A stretch of 31,354 bases of DNA from DASQQQ01 sp036390995 (GCA_036390995.1 DASWAT010000115.1:1-31354); one strand, 5' to 3'; positions 15,742 through 23,941 are shown, counted from the first letter of the stretch. Made by a program: numbers and translations. The notes: a model not told the origin generated them from the letters alone.

Positions 15742-16953
15742 ATGTCCACCGCAGCCTCTTCGTTCGTGCCGTCGTTCCTCGACCTCGGCGCCTCTCGGAT
15801 CGTGGTCGAAACGCTGGCGCGACGCGGGATCATCGAGCCGTTCGAGATCCAGTCCATGGTGCTGCCCGACGCCCTCGAGGGGCGGGACGTCCTCGCCATG
15901 TCCCAGACGGGCTCGGGCAAGACGCTCGCCTTCGCGATCCCCATCGTGGAGCGCGTGGACCCGTCGGCCACGACACCGTCGGCGCTGGTGCTGGTTCCCA
16001 CGCGGGAGCTCGCCGCGCAGGTCGGCGAGGACGCCGAGCCCATCGCGAAAGCCAAGGGGCTCCGCGTCGCCGTCGTCCACGGCGGCGGCGGACCGCGCGG
16101 CAACGGGCACGCACAGCCCGCGCGCGCCCACATCATCGTGGCCACGCCCGGCCGGCTGAACGACATCGCCGACCGGAAGCTGCTGGATCTCGGCCGCATC
16201 CAGATCCTCATCCTCGACGAGGCGGACCGGATGCTCGATATGGGGTTCCAGCCCCAGGTCGACCGCATCGTCCGCCGTTTGCCGAAGCAGCGGCAGACGA
16301 TGTTCTTCTCGGCCACGCTCGACGGTGCCGTGTCGAAGATCGCCGCCGCCTACACGCGGGATCCTGCCCGCCACGAGGTCGAAGCGCAGACCAGGACCGT
16401 GGAGCAGGTGGAGCATCGGTTCGTCCCGGTGTCCGCGCAGGGCAAGGTCGAGGCGCTGATCGAGCTGCTGGAGAAGGATCGCGACCTCACGCTGGTGTTC
16501 GTCCGAACGAAGCGCGGAGCCGATCGACTGGTGAGCAAGCTGAAGGCGAAGGGGATCCGGGCGGAGGCCATGCACGGCGACATGACCCAGCCGTCCAGGC
16601 AGCGAGCGCTGGCTCGGTTCGAGTCGGGACGGGTCACGGTGCTGGTAGCCACCGACGTCGCGGCACGCGGGCTCGACCTGGACCGGATCAGCCACGTGGT
16701 CAACTTCGACCCGCCGCAGGACGACAAGGACTACGTCCACCGCGTCGGCCGCACCGCTCGGGCCGGGCGCAGTGGCACCGGCATCACGCTGGTGACCGCC
16801 GAGCAGCAAGGGGACGTGTCCCGCATCGCGGCTCGGCTCGAGTTGCGCGACGAGTTCCAGGCCGAGGGGATGGCGATGGCTCCGCCGCGCGTGGTGTTCT
16901 CAGGCTCGCGCGGCGGCCGGAGGTCGTCGCTGCGGCGTCCGCGCAGGCACTGA
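15742..16953 (+). CDS. DEAD-box ATP-dependent RNA helicase
   Basis: This is a 403-residue RNA helicase core. Motifs in order are: Q motif (IEPFEIQSMVLPDAL), I (MSQTGSGKT), Ia (PTRELAAQV), Ib (TPGRL), II (DEAD), III (SAT), IV (LVFVRTKRGADRL), V (VATDVAARGLDL) and VI (HRVGRTARAG). A short basic tail (GSRGGRRSSLRRPRRH) ends the protein; there is no RNA-binding C-terminal domain such as DbpA or CsdA carries. The ATG at 15742 follows GGAAGGAG with 5 bases of spacing. The 130-base structured leader and promoter shared with the cold-shock gene suggest cold-induced use, unwinding mRNA together with the Csp protein. It is convergent with the GGDEF-EAL gene. Confidence 0.95.
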   Translation: MSTAASSFVPSFLDLGASRIVVETLARRGIIEPFEIQSMVLPDALEGRDVLAMSQTGSGKTLAFAIPIVERVDPSATTPSALVLVPTRELAAQVGEDAEPIAKAKGLRVAVVHGGGGPRGNGHAQPARAHIIVATPGRLNDIADRKLLDLGRIQILILDEADRMLDMGFQPQVDRIVRRLPKQRQTMFFSATLDGAVSKIAAAYTRDPARHEVEAQTRTVEQVEHRFVPVSAQGKVEALIELLEKDRDLTLVFVRTKRGADRLVSKLKAKGIRAEAMHGDMTQPSRQRALARFESGRVTVLVATDVAARGLDLDRISHVVNFDPPQDDKDYVHRVGRTARAGRSGTGITLVTAEQQGDVSRIAARLELRDEFQAEGMAMAPPRVVFSGSRGGRRSSLRRPRRH

Positions 16954-16975
16954 CGGCTCGTCCGTCCCGACCGGG

Positions 16976-18880
16976 TCAGCCGGCGGCGGGGGTCTCCACC
17001 AGTCGCATGCCCGACCGGCGGTGCCTGGCCAGGATGTCCTCGGCGGGCACGGGACGGCTGAAGAAGAACCCCTGGCCGAGCGTGCACCCGTGATCGACCA
17101 GGAACCGCCACTCGGCATCGGTCTCGATGCCCTCGGCCAACGGGGTCATGCCGAGCCCCCTGGCCAGCTCGATGATGGCTCGGACCATGCTGCCGGCCTG
17201 GGGGTCGTTGTTCACCCCGCGGACGAACGCGCGATCGATCTTCAGCACCTCCACCGGTAGGTGCTTCAGCCGGGACAAGGAGGAGTAGCCGGTGCCGAAG
17301 TCGTCGATGGCCAATCGGAGACCCCGGCCGTGCAGGTCCCACAGGATGCGCTGGGTCCGGTCGGGATCCGTCATGGCGGTGGACTCCGTGATCTCCACGA
17401 TCACGTTCGCCGGGTCCACGTCGCCCGCCTGCAGCCGGGACAGGATCTTCTCCGAGATCTCCGGGTGCCACAGCTGACGGGGCGAGAGGTTGAACGACAG
17501 CTCCACGGTGAGGCCGTCGGCCCGCCACGTGGCGTCCTGGCGGGCGAGCTCCTCCACAACCCAGTCGCCGATGACGTCGATGAGTCCCATCTCCTCGGCC
17601 AGGGGGATGAACTCCCCGGGCGGGACCAATCCACCGTTCGGGTCGGCCCAACGCAGGAGCGCTTCCACGCCGACCATCGTTCCCCGCTCGAGGTCGACGA
17701 CCGGCTGGTAGTGCAACATCCAGTTCTGGTTCTCGACGGCCTTGCGCAGACGCGTAGTGAGCGAGAGTCGTCCCAGCGAGTCATCGCCAGCCGCCGAGTA
17801 GACGACGTAGCCGCCCGGCGCCGTTCGCTTGCTCTGATACATCGCGGTGTCCGCGTTCTTCATCACGGCGACGGCGTCATCAGCGTCGCGTGGGAAGACG
17901 CTGATCCCGATGCTGACCGACACGTACACCTCGCGCCCGGACAGCTCGAATGGCTGGCTGAGCGCCTGCTGGATCCGCGTGACGACGGACTCAGCCACCA
18001 GTACCGCCCCGTCGGCGCCCTCCGGCAGCGGCGGCCCCGGGCCTCGGTCGAGGTCTGCCAGCAGGAGGAGGAACTCGTCGCCGCCCTGGCGCGCCACCAG
18101 ATCGGTTTCGCGGGTGGCCTCGCGGAGCCTGGCCGCGAGCTGCTGGATCAGCTCGTCCCCCGCATCGTGGCCGAGACTGTCGTTCACGAGCTTGAAGTCG
18201 TCGAGATCGGTCGTGATGACCGCGACCGCGGTGTCGTGGCGACGCGCCCGCGCGATCGCCAGGTCGAGGTGCTCCTCGAACATCGCCCGGTTCGGCAGGC
18301 CCGTCAGTTTGTCGTGGTATGCGAGGAACGCGATCTGCTCCTCGGCGCGCTTCTGCTCGGTGATGTCGAGCATGACGCCGTGGACGAAGGCGGGACGGCC
18401 GTCGTCGTCGCAGACCACGATCGAGGAGTCCCGGACCCACACGACGCGTCCGTCCCGGGCGATCGAGCGGTACTCGTACGTGTAAGCCCCCTCGCACCCC
18501 CACGATTCCCGGAGTTGGTACAACGCTCGCTCGCGGTCTTCCGGATGGAGGAGCTCCGCCCACAGGTCCGGGTCATCGACGTACTCCTGCGGGGTCACCC
18601 CGAGCATCTGCTCGATCTGGGGACTCACGTAGGAGGTACTCATCCGCCCGTCGATGACGTCGATGTAGACGATCGCAGGGATCTGCTCTACGAGCACCCG
18701 GTACTTCGCGTGCGCGTCGTCGAGCTCCTGCTGCACCCTCCGGAGCTCTCCCGAGAGTGTCTGCAAAGCCGTCGTCACCCCGTCCGGCATGGGGTCTGGG
18801 CCGGCCAACTGTTCCCGCACGGCCTCCAGCGCCTCCAGGCGCGTGTGGTCGGTTGCGCCGCCGGTCTGTTCGGCCGTCAC
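16976..18880 (-). CDS. PAS-GGDEF-EAL cyclic-di-GMP protein
   Basis: This 634-residue cytoplasmic protein would make and/or degrade cyclic-di-GMP. A coiled N-terminus (about 1-58) is followed by a PAS domain (about 60-175: VEQIPAIVYIDV, YVSPQIEQMLG and the PAC end MLDITEQKRAEEQ). The GGDEF domain spans about 185-365 with intact GGDEF at 266-270 and an inhibitory RxxD site (RETD, 257-260). The EAL domain spans about 375-625 with EALLRW (406-411), VEITES, AIDDFGTGYSSL and LKIDRAF. Both catalytic signatures are intact, so it could be bifunctional. The GGDEF domain has a roughly 20-residue Gly/Pro/Ala insertion after 278. No membrane segment is seen. The GTG start has AGAAGGAA 7 bases upstream. 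Confidence 0.93.
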   Translation of the reverse strand: MTAEQTGGATDHTRLEALEAVREQLAGPDPMPDGVTTALQTLSGELRRVQQELDDAHAKYRVLVEQIPAIVYIDVIDGRMSTSYVSPQIEQMLGVTPQEYVDDPDLWAELLHPEDRERALYQLRESWGCEGAYTYEYRSIARDGRVVWVRDSSIVVCDDDGRPAFVHGVMLDITEQKRAEEQIAFLAYHDKLTGLPNRAMFEEHLDLAIARARRHDTAVAVITTDLDDFKLVNDSLGHDAGDELIQQLAARLREATRETDLVARQGGDEFLLLLADLDRGPGPPLPEGADGAVLVAESVVTRIQQALSQPFELSGREVYVSVSIGISVFPRDADDAVAVMKNADTAMYQSKRTAPGGYVVYSAAGDDSLGRLSLTTRLRKAVENQNWMLHYQPVVDLERGTMVGVEALLRWADPNGGLVPPGEFIPLAEEMGLIDVIGDWVVEELARQDATWRADGLTVELSFNLSPRQLWHPEISEKILSRLQAGDVDPANVIVEITESTAMTDPDRTQRILWDLHGRGLRLAIDDFGTGYSSLSRLKHLPVEVLKIDRAFVRGVNNDPQAGSMVRAIIELARGLGMTPLAEGIETDAEWRFLVDHGCTLGQGFFFSRPVPAEDILARHRRSGMRLVETPAAG

Positions 18881-18982
18881 CGGGGGGTTCCTTCTCGTCG
18901 ATGCTCTAGATATCGGTCGTGCTCGGAGCTCGACTTGAACGGTCGCTCAGGGGTCACCCGTGCGGGGGACGGCGCACAGCGA

Positions 18983-19016
18983 AACCGGCGGCCGGAGCGA
19001 GCGCCGGCCGCCGGTT
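18983..19016 (-). terminator. Hairpin terminator after the cupredoxin gene
   Basis: A 13-bp perfect stem (AACCGGCGGCCGG with its complement) closes an 8-base loop, starting 18 bases after the cupredoxin stop on the minus strand. There is only a short T stretch. It should separate cupredoxin transcription from the GGDEF-EAL gene downstream on the same strand. Confidence 0.75.
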
Positions 19017-19034
19017 CGATGGACTGGGTCTTGG

Positions 19035-19448
19035 TCAGCTCACCGTGAGCGTGCCGTGCATCCCCTGGCGGTAGTGCCCGGGGAGGTTGCAGAGCACCAC
19101 GTAGTTCCCGGACTCGAGGGTCACCGTCAGTGACTGGCTGCTGCCGGCCTCGACGTCCTCGACCTCGTCGACCGGCTCGATGCCTTCGCCCTCCTCGTCG
19201 ACGTCCCCAGCCTCATCCGTCGGGAGCTGGTCCTCGGCGAGGTCCGTGCTAACGATGACGAACTCGTGGGTCTGTCCAGCGTCGTTCTGCACGTCGAACG
19301 TGTGCTCGCCCGCAGACAGCTCCGTCTCGCTGAGCGAGATCGTGTAGTCGTCGAGCGTCGCCGTGACGTCGCCGCCGTTGCTGCTGCACCCGACCGCCGA
19401 TACCAACAGCAGCGCGAGCAGCGGGGCGAGCGATCCTCGTACGCGCAT
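19035..19448 (-). CDS. Cupredoxin-like lipoprotein
   Basis: This is a 137-residue exported copper protein. A lipoprotein signal ends at Cys21 (AVGC). The mature part is a small beta sandwich with type-1 copper ligands H61 (QTHEFVIV), C120, H125 and M130 in CNLPGHYRQGMHG, the plastocyanin/sulfocyanin-like pattern. Between H61 and C120 is an unusually acidic insertion of about 30 residues (Asp/Glu-rich, 69-100). It probably carries electrons or binds copper at the outer membrane face. The ATG at 19448 has GGAGG directly upstream with 5 bases of spacing. It is divergent from a response regulator and shares with it two palindromic sites. Confidence 0.88.
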   Translation of the reverse strand: MRVRGSLAPLLALLLVSAVGCSSNGGDVTATLDDYTISLSETELSAGEHTFDVQNDAGQTHEFVIVSTDLAEDQLPTDEAGDVDEEGEGIEPVDEVEDVEAGSSQSLTVTLESGNYVVLCNLPGHYRQGMHGTLTVS

Positions 19449-19492
19449 GCGCGTTCCTCCTTCGTCCGGGGGGCCGCATCCCGAACAGGGGG

Positions 19493-19498
19493 AGTCTA
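19493..19498 (-). promoter_or_regulatory. -10 hexamer of the cupredoxin gene
   Basis: TAGACT on the minus strand gives a predicted start near 19486 and a leader of about 38 bases with a strong ribosome site. No -35 is recognisable, consistent with a promoter that needs an activator. Confidence 0.45.
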
Positions 19499-19528
19499 GG
19501 TTGGGCAATCCGCGAGCGGGTCCGAGTG

Positions 19529-19542
19529 TGACGGAGCCGTCA
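19529..19542. promoter_or_regulatory. Palindromic site 1 (TGACGG-AG-CCGTCA)
   Basis: This is an inverted repeat with two 6-base arms and a 2-base spacer. It sits in an 18-nt block (GTGACGGAGCCGTCATCC) that matches site 2 except at the spacer. Its centre is about 50 bp upstream of the predicted cupredoxin transcription start. It is probably a binding site for the adjacent response regulator. Confidence 0.65.
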
Positions 19543-19583
19543 TCCAACGGTCACCGATAGCTCATCGGCGGGCGCGGAGAGGG

Positions 19584-19597
19584 TGACGGTTCCGTCA
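19584..19597. promoter_or_regulatory. Palindromic site 2 (TGACGG-TT-CCGTCA)
   Basis: This is the second copy of the same palindrome, 55 bp from the first in the same orientation (block GTGACGGTTCCGTCATCC). Its centre is about 50 bp upstream of the predicted response-regulator transcription start, just upstream of that promoter's -35. Confidence 0.65.
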
Positions 19598-19605
19598 TCC
19601 CCCTG

Positions 19606-19633
19606 TTCACGGTCTTGCCGCCCCCCTTACGAT
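19606..19633 (+). promoter_or_regulatory. Promoter of the response-regulator gene, leaderless
   Basis: TTCACG (19606-19611) and TACGAT (19628-19633) are separated by 16 bases. The ATG at 19641 follows 7 bases later, so transcription starts at the codon. This also decides the start codon: the earlier ATG at 19632 overlaps the -10. Confidence 0.5.
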
Positions 19634-19640
19634 GGCGCCC

Positions 19641-20306
19641 ATGGCGCGGGTTCTGGTCGTGGATGACGAGCCGAGGATCGTGAGCTTCGTCTCCCGGGCG
19701 CTGTCTGCGCAGGGGTTCCACGTCGACAGCGCGCCCGATGGTCCTCGAGGCCTGGAGCTGGCCCGCAGCGGACGCTACGAGCTGATCGTGCTGGATCTCC
19801 TCCTCCCCGGCCGGGACGGCGAGTCGGTGCTGCGCGAGCTCATGACCGACCGGCCGGAGCAGAGGGTGCTGGTCCTGTCCGCCCTATCCGACGTCGATCG
19901 CAAGGTCCGGTGCCTGGAGCTCGGCGCATCGGACTACCTCCCGAAGCCGTTCGCGCTGAGCGAGCTGGTGGCTCGGGTCCGGGCCCGTCTCCGGCAGCCC
20001 GCCTCCGGGCCCGATGAGCGGTTCCTCCGGCTGGGCAGTGTCAGCCTGGATCTCACTCGAAGGGTGGCGGATGCGGGGCGTGGTTGGGTGGCCCTGTCCG
20101 AACGCGAGTTCCTGCTCCTTCGCTACCTGATGATGAAGGGCGGCGAAACGTGCAGCCGCCAGCAGCTGCTGTCCGACGTGTGGGGATATACCTTCGACCC
20201 CGGGAGCAACGTCGTCGATGTCTGCGTGGGCCGGCTTCGGAGCAAGCTTGGACCCGAGCTGATCGAAACCGTGAGGAGCGTGGGGTATCGCTTCGATGTT
20301 GCGTAG
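19641..20306 (+). CDS. OmpR-family response regulator
   Basis: This 221-residue two-component regulator has a receiver domain (residues 1-112) with acidic pocket D8-D9, phosphoacceptor D52 (IVLDLLLPG) and K102 (PKPF). A winged-helix DNA-binding domain (about 125-221) has LSEREFLLLRYLM, the recognition region VVDVCVGRLRSKL and the ending VRSVGYRFDVA. It acts with the histidine kinase that follows, whose start overlaps by 11 bases. I prefer the ATG at 19641 over 19632 (9 bases longer) because of the -10 position. Two palindromes upstream suit autoregulation and control of the divergent cupredoxin gene. The signal sensed is unknown; copper or oxidative stress is a guess from the neighbour. Confidence 0.93.
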   Translation: MARVLVVDDEPRIVSFVSRALSAQGFHVDSAPDGPRGLELARSGRYELIVLDLLLPGRDGESVLRELMTDRPEQRVLVLSALSDVDRKVRCLELGASDYLPKPFALSELVARVRARLRQPASGPDERFLRLGSVSLDLTRRVADAGRGWVALSEREFLLLRYLMMKGGETCSRQQLLSDVWGYTFDPGSNVVDVCVGRLRSKLGPELIETVRSVGYRFDVA

Positions 20307-21447
20307 ACGGTGGGTCGAGGTCGTCTGGGCGGCCTTCGCTGCGATCAACGTGGCGGTGATCGTCACGCTGGACCGGTGGGAGACGATCCCGTTCCACTTC
20401 ATCTGGGTGAGCCTGACGATCGTCTACGGCTTCCGGGTGTGGAGGCTTCGCAGCACGCTGCTCCTCCTCGCGGGCGTGATGACGGTCACGGGATCCGCGC
20501 TGTTCGTTGCCGTGAGCCGTGCGCACGAGAGCTTCGACGAGCTCGCCGAGGTTCCGCTCATGGCGGCGATGTTCCTGGCCATGGTGTGGCACGCGCGGCG
20601 CAGGCAGTCGGCGATGGAAGCGGCCCGCCGGCTGGCGGAGAGCGAGCATCGCATGCTCGAGGCGCAGCGGGAGTTCGTCCGCGATGCCTCACACGTCCTT
20701 CGCACGCCGATCACCGTGGCCCGGGGACACGCCGAGCTGATCCGGGCATCGTCGGCACACGCGCAGGTCCGGGAGGATGCCGAGGTGGTCGTGGACGAGC
20801 TGGGCAGGATGGCTCGTCTGTCCGAGGAGCTCCTCCTGCTGGCGGCGGCAGAGCATCCGGGATTCCTGCGCAAGCGCCCGGTTCCCATCGGGCCGCTGCT
20901 GAACGCGATGGTACGACGCTGGCGGCCCACCGCCGATCGGCACTGGCGTGTGGAGGTCGACGCCGAGGGCACCCTGTCCGCCGACGCCGAACGGCTGGAG
21001 TCTGCACTCGACGCCCTGATCGAGAACGCGGTGCACGCGACCGAGCCCGGAGATCTCATCCGCGTGAGCGCCCGCGACGAGGGCTCACACCTGGTGTTGG
21101 AGGTTGCGGATACGGGTCCCGGCATCGATCACGAGCAGTTGCCGAGCATCTTCGACCGATTCTCGAGGCCCGATCGAGCGGGCGATGGTTCGGGTGGCAC
21201 CGGTCTGGGCCTGGCGATCGTGAAGGCGATCGTCGAGGCGCACGGGGGGAGCGTGGCCGTCCGGAGTCGGCGGGGAGACGGCACCGCCTTCATGATCCGG
21301 CTCCCCGAGCTCGTGGAGTCCCGCGGGGCGGACCAGGCCCGGACGAGCACCGCGGGGCCGGCCGTGAGTCCCAGCCCGTTCGACGGGGCGTCCGTCGATC
21401 AGCAGCCGCTCTCATCGGGCAGCAATGGCCGGAAGAGCAGCGAGTAG
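20296..21447 (+). CDS. Membrane sensor histidine kinase
   Basis: This is a 383-residue kinase partner of the preceding regulator. Four membrane segments (about 9-25, 33-49, 53-75, 86-99) have only short loops between them, so the signal is probably sensed in or at the membrane. A helical linker leads to the H-box REFVRDASHVLRTPIT with phospho-His H133. The ATPase domain has an N box (ALIENAVHA), G1 (VADTGPGID), F box (IFDRFSRP) and G2 (GGTGLGLAIVKAIVEAHGG). A disordered tail of about 45 residues follows. It overlaps the regulator by 11 bases. Its last 49 bases overlap the convergent lipoprotein gene, and these encode only the disordered tail. Confidence 0.92.
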   Translation: MLRRRWVEVVWAAFAAINVAVIVTLDRWETIPFHFIWVSLTIVYGFRVWRLRSTLLLLAGVMTVTGSALFVAVSRAHESFDELAEVPLMAAMFLAMVWHARRRQSAMEAARRLAESEHRMLEAQREFVRDASHVLRTPITVARGHAELIRASSAHAQVREDAEVVVDELGRMARLSEELLLLAAAEHPGFLRKRPVPIGPLLNAMVRRWRPTADRHWRVEVDAEGTLSADAERLESALDALIENAVHATEPGDLIRVSARDEGSHLVLEVADTGPGIDHEQLPSIFDRFSRPDRAGDGSGGTGLGLAIVKAIVEAHGGSVAVRSRRGDGTAFMIRLPELVESRGADQARTSTAGPAVSPSPFDGASVDQQPLSSGSNGRKSSE

Positions 21448-22259
21448 TCCGTCCCCGCGCTCCGCCAGGGCGTGAGTTCGCTCGCCTTCTCCGCGAGCGG
21501 CAGGAGGGTCTGCAGGTCGGAGCCGCTCACGACCCCGCAGCGCGTGTCGGGCAGGTTCGGGTCCGGCTCACCGAACGTGGCCAGCGGTCCTCCCAGCGGC
21601 CAGTCCACCACCTGCTGCTCGAGCCCAGGATCCGGCGCCTGCGCGTACGGCTGCACGTAGGCGCGCATCGCGGCAGGGTCGAACGGGCCCTCCGCACCGA
21701 GGGACCCCTGTGGGAGCCAGCTCTGAAGGTCGGTCAGCTTCCGCTCGAACGCCGCCAGCTTGCTCCGGGCCTCCACATCGGCCCCGGAACACGTCGCCTG
21801 GCCCTCGCCGAGCGCGTAGGCCGACACCTCGTGCCGGATCCCCTCCGCGTAGACCGTGAACGTGGTCGTGGGAGCATCGGCGATGCACGGGAAGTCGTAG
21901 TGGGCGTCCGGACCGAACAGTCCGGCACCCTTCGCCGCCTCGAGGACTGCCTGGATGCCGTCCTCGGAGACCGTGCGGACCAGGACGTTGGGGAGGGCCG
22001 GGCCGGGGTAGATCTCGACCACCGGTCCCTCGGTCACGAGCCGGCCATCGCCGAACAGGGAGAAGTCGGGGATCCGGCGAAGCTCGTAGGCGGGGGCGAC
22101 GAACCCCCCGCCGGTCTCGGCCCGGAGTACCAGCCGATCGGAGCCCGTCGGGTGCTCGATGCTGTCTGACCCGCCGCCGCCCGGTCCGGCGACCCGGCCG
22201 CACGCCGTTGCCGCCAGGGCGAGCGCCAGGACGGCGGCGGTGGCGAAGCGTCCCCTCAT
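21399..22259 (-). CDS. Hypothetical lipoprotein
   Basis: This is a 286-residue exported protein of unknown function. The signal peptide ends in a lipobox (LALAATAC, Cys20), followed by a Gly-rich linker. The mature part contains YELRRIPDFSLFGDGRLV and a beta-rich stretch (TTTFTVYAEGIRHEVSAYAL) resembling proteins that compute a domain around an ALDG/GDGR turn. Three or four Cys residues (near 129, 160, 243 and the last residue) could form disulfides. The ATG at 22259 has GGAGGAGGAG just upstream. It overlaps the end of the histidine kinase gene by 49 bases. No enzymatic motif is seen. Confidence 0.8.
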   Translation of the reverse strand: MRGRFATAAVLALALAATACGRVAGPGGGGSDSIEHPTGSDRLVLRAETGGGFVAPAYELRRIPDFSLFGDGRLVTEGPVVEIYPGPALPNVLVRTVSEDGIQAVLEAAKGAGLFGPDAHYDFPCIADAPTTTFTVYAEGIRHEVSAYALGEGQATCSGADVEARSKLAAFERKLTDLQSWLPQGSLGAEGPFDPAAMRAYVQPYAQAPDPGLEQQVVDWPLGGPLATFGEPDPNLPDTRCGVVSGSDLQTLLPLAEKASELTPWRSAGTDYSLLFRPLLPDESGC

Positions 22260-22349
22260 GGTCTCCTCCTCCGTGGCCGTGTGCGGTTCGACGGCCCCAG
22301 GGGCCCGCCCGGTTCCTCGGGTCGAGCACGTGAGGCCGATCCGCTGCAG

Positions 22350-22355
22350 TAGGCT
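22350..22355 (+). promoter_or_regulatory. -10 hexamer of tdh, leaderless
   Basis: TAGGCT ends 8 bases before the ATG at 22364, and no ribosome site is present. This favours that ATG over the GTG at 22358 or the ATG at 22373. Confidence 0.5.
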
Positions 22356-22363
22356 GCGTGACG

Positions 22364-23437
22364 ATGGGCACGATGCGTGCGCTCCGCAAGACGCGTCCGG
22401 GACCGGGCGCCGAGCTGGTCGAGATCCCAGTGCCCATGGCGGGCGAGGGCGAAGTGCTGGTCCGCGTTCACGCCACGTCGCTGTGCGGCACCGACCTGCA
22501 CATCTACGAGTGGAACGAGTGGGCCCAGGGTCGGATCACCCGGATCCCCATGACGTTCGGGCACGAGGTCGCCGGCATCGTCGAGGCCGTGGGCCCGGAG
22601 GTCCACCACGTCCAGCCGGGGGCGTTCGTGGCCGCGGAGACGCACATCTCCTGCGGCCACTGTTCCACCTGCCGGACGGGACGGGCCCACATCTGCGAGA
22701 ACCTCCGGATCCTGGGGGTGGACACCGACGGGGTCTTCGCCGAGTACGTGGTGATCCCCGCGGCGAACGCCTGGATCGTCGGGGAGGGCATCGACCCGGA
22801 CGTCGCCTCGATCATGGAGCCCTTCGGCAACGGCGTGCACGCGGCGTTCGGGACCGAGGGCGGGGAGGACCTGGCGACGAATCCGGTCGTCGTCATCGGC
22901 TGCGGGCCGATCGGGCTCTTCGCGGTGGGCATCGCCCGGGCCGCGGGAGCCTGGAAGGTGATCGCGATCGAGCCGAACGACGACCGCCGGGCCCTGGCCG
23001 CGAAGATGGGCGCAGACCTCCTCGTGGACCCGAAGAGCGAGGATCCCGTCGGGACGGTCTTGGAGGCCACGAACGGGACCGGAGCCGAGGTGGTGCTTGA
23101 GATGTCGGGGAACGCGAGGGCGATCGATCAGGGCACCCGGATGCTGGCTCGGGGCGGGCGGATGTCCCTGCTCGGACTGCCCGACCGGCCGGTGACGCTC
23201 GACCTGAGCGACCAGGTGATCTTCAAGGAGGCCCGCCTGCAGGGCATCACGGGCCGCGAGATGTTCCGGACCTGGCAGCAGACAACCACCTTGTTGTCCA
23301 CCGGGCGCGTCGACGTCTCGCCGGTGATCACTCACAGGTTCCCCTTGGATCGCTTCGCCGAGGCGTTCGAGACGGCTGCCTCCGGCCACGCAGCGAAGGT
23401 GATCATGCTGCCCGGCGGCGAGGTCGATCAGAGGTAG
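22364..23437 (+). CDS. tdh: L-threonine 3-dehydrogenase
   Basis: This 357-residue zinc-dependent, NAD-linked dehydrogenase oxidises threonine to 2-amino-3-ketobutyrate. The catalytic zinc site is C41 (SLCGTDLHIY) and H67-E68 (FGHEVAG). The structural zinc is held by C97, C100, C103 and C111. The Rossmann motif is VIGCGPIGLFAVGIARAAGA. Threonine-dehydrogenase-specific features, as in the E. coli enzyme, are CGTDLHIYEWNEWAQ, IMEPFGNGVHAAF, the VIFKEARLQGITGREMFRTW block and SPVITHRF. Its product is the substrate of kbl, 0.5 kb downstream on the same strand, although an inverted gene lies between them. The 3' end overlaps that inverted gene by 10 bases. Confidence 0.93.
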   Translation: MGTMRALRKTRPGPGAELVEIPVPMAGEGEVLVRVHATSLCGTDLHIYEWNEWAQGRITRIPMTFGHEVAGIVEAVGPEVHHVQPGAFVAAETHISCGHCSTCRTGRAHICENLRILGVDTDGVFAEYVVIPAANAWIVGEGIDPDVASIMEPFGNGVHAAFGTEGGEDLATNPVVVIGCGPIGLFAVGIARAAGAWKVIAIEPNDDRRALAAKMGADLLVDPKSEDPVGTVLEATNGTGAEVVLEMSGNARAIDQGTRMLARGGRMSLLGLPDRPVTLDLSDQVIFKEARLQGITGREMFRTWQQTTTLLSTGRVDVSPVITHRFPLDRFAEAFETAASGHAAKVIMLPGGEVDQR

Positions 23438-23916
23438 CCGCCGCCACCCGTGACCGGAGGTGACTGGGCGGCAAGCGACTCCACCCGGAAGGGCAGGGTC
23501 TTCACGTCGACGCCGTCGACCGCGACCGCGAATCGGTAGGCGGCCGGGCGCTCGAACGACATGCCGTTCAGGTTCACGGCCATCGCCACGAGGCTCTCGT
23601 CACCGCCGGGGGCCGGGTTGACGGTGAACTCGCCGTTCAGCCGATAGAGGCGCCCGTCCGTCGGCCCCGAACTCGGAGGCGCCATGCCGAGCGGCTGCTC
23701 CTTGCCCTCCGCATCCTGGAGCCGAAGGTCGAACCGGTAGGTCCGGGCCGCGGGCTCGGCGTCGACCCGGAAGATCAGCCCGATGCCGATCCGGTCGTGG
23801 ATCGCCGGGAACAAGGACGCCGAGATCCGGTTCCACCCGGCCCCCTGCACGTAGAGCTTGCCCTCCGCCCGGACCACCGAGTCCGCCAGGAACCCGTCGA
23901 CTTCGATCAACGACAT
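23428..23916 (-). CDS. Hypothetical protein (possibly DUF6941-like)
   Basis: This is a 162-residue protein without signal peptide or membrane segment. The opening, with a short strand then DSVVRAEGKLYVQGAGWNRI, resembles a family of small beta-rich proteins (I recall DUF6941) of unknown function. The rest alternates strands (IGIGLIFRVDAEP, TYRFDLRLQDAEG, RFAVAVDGVDVKTLPFRVE), consistent with a beta sandwich. The ATG at 23916 follows GGGAGGA. It is transcribed against tdh and kbl and separates them, overlapping the tdh end by 10 bases. No link to threonine metabolism is visible in the sequence itself. Confidence 0.75.
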   Translation of the reverse strand: MSLIEVDGFLADSVVRAEGKLYVQGAGWNRISASLFPAIHDRIGIGLIFRVDAEPAARTYRFDLRLQDAEGKEQPLGMAPPSSGPTDGRLYRLNGEFTVNPAPGGDESLVAMAVNLNGMSFERPAAYRFAVAVDGVDVKTLPFRVESLAAQSPPVTGGGGYL

Positions 23917-23941
23917 CGGTCCTCCCGCGCCTGCTCACCCC

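Noticed and set aside
16952..16966. Hairpin GACGG-CTCGT-CCGTC between helicase and GGDEF-EAL genes
   Set aside because: The stem is only 5 bp without a T run, too weak to call a terminator.
17261..19048. 595-codon open frame on the plus strand
   Set aside because: It is antisense to the PAS-GGDEF-EAL gene and reads through the cupredoxin end, with no motif or ribosome site.
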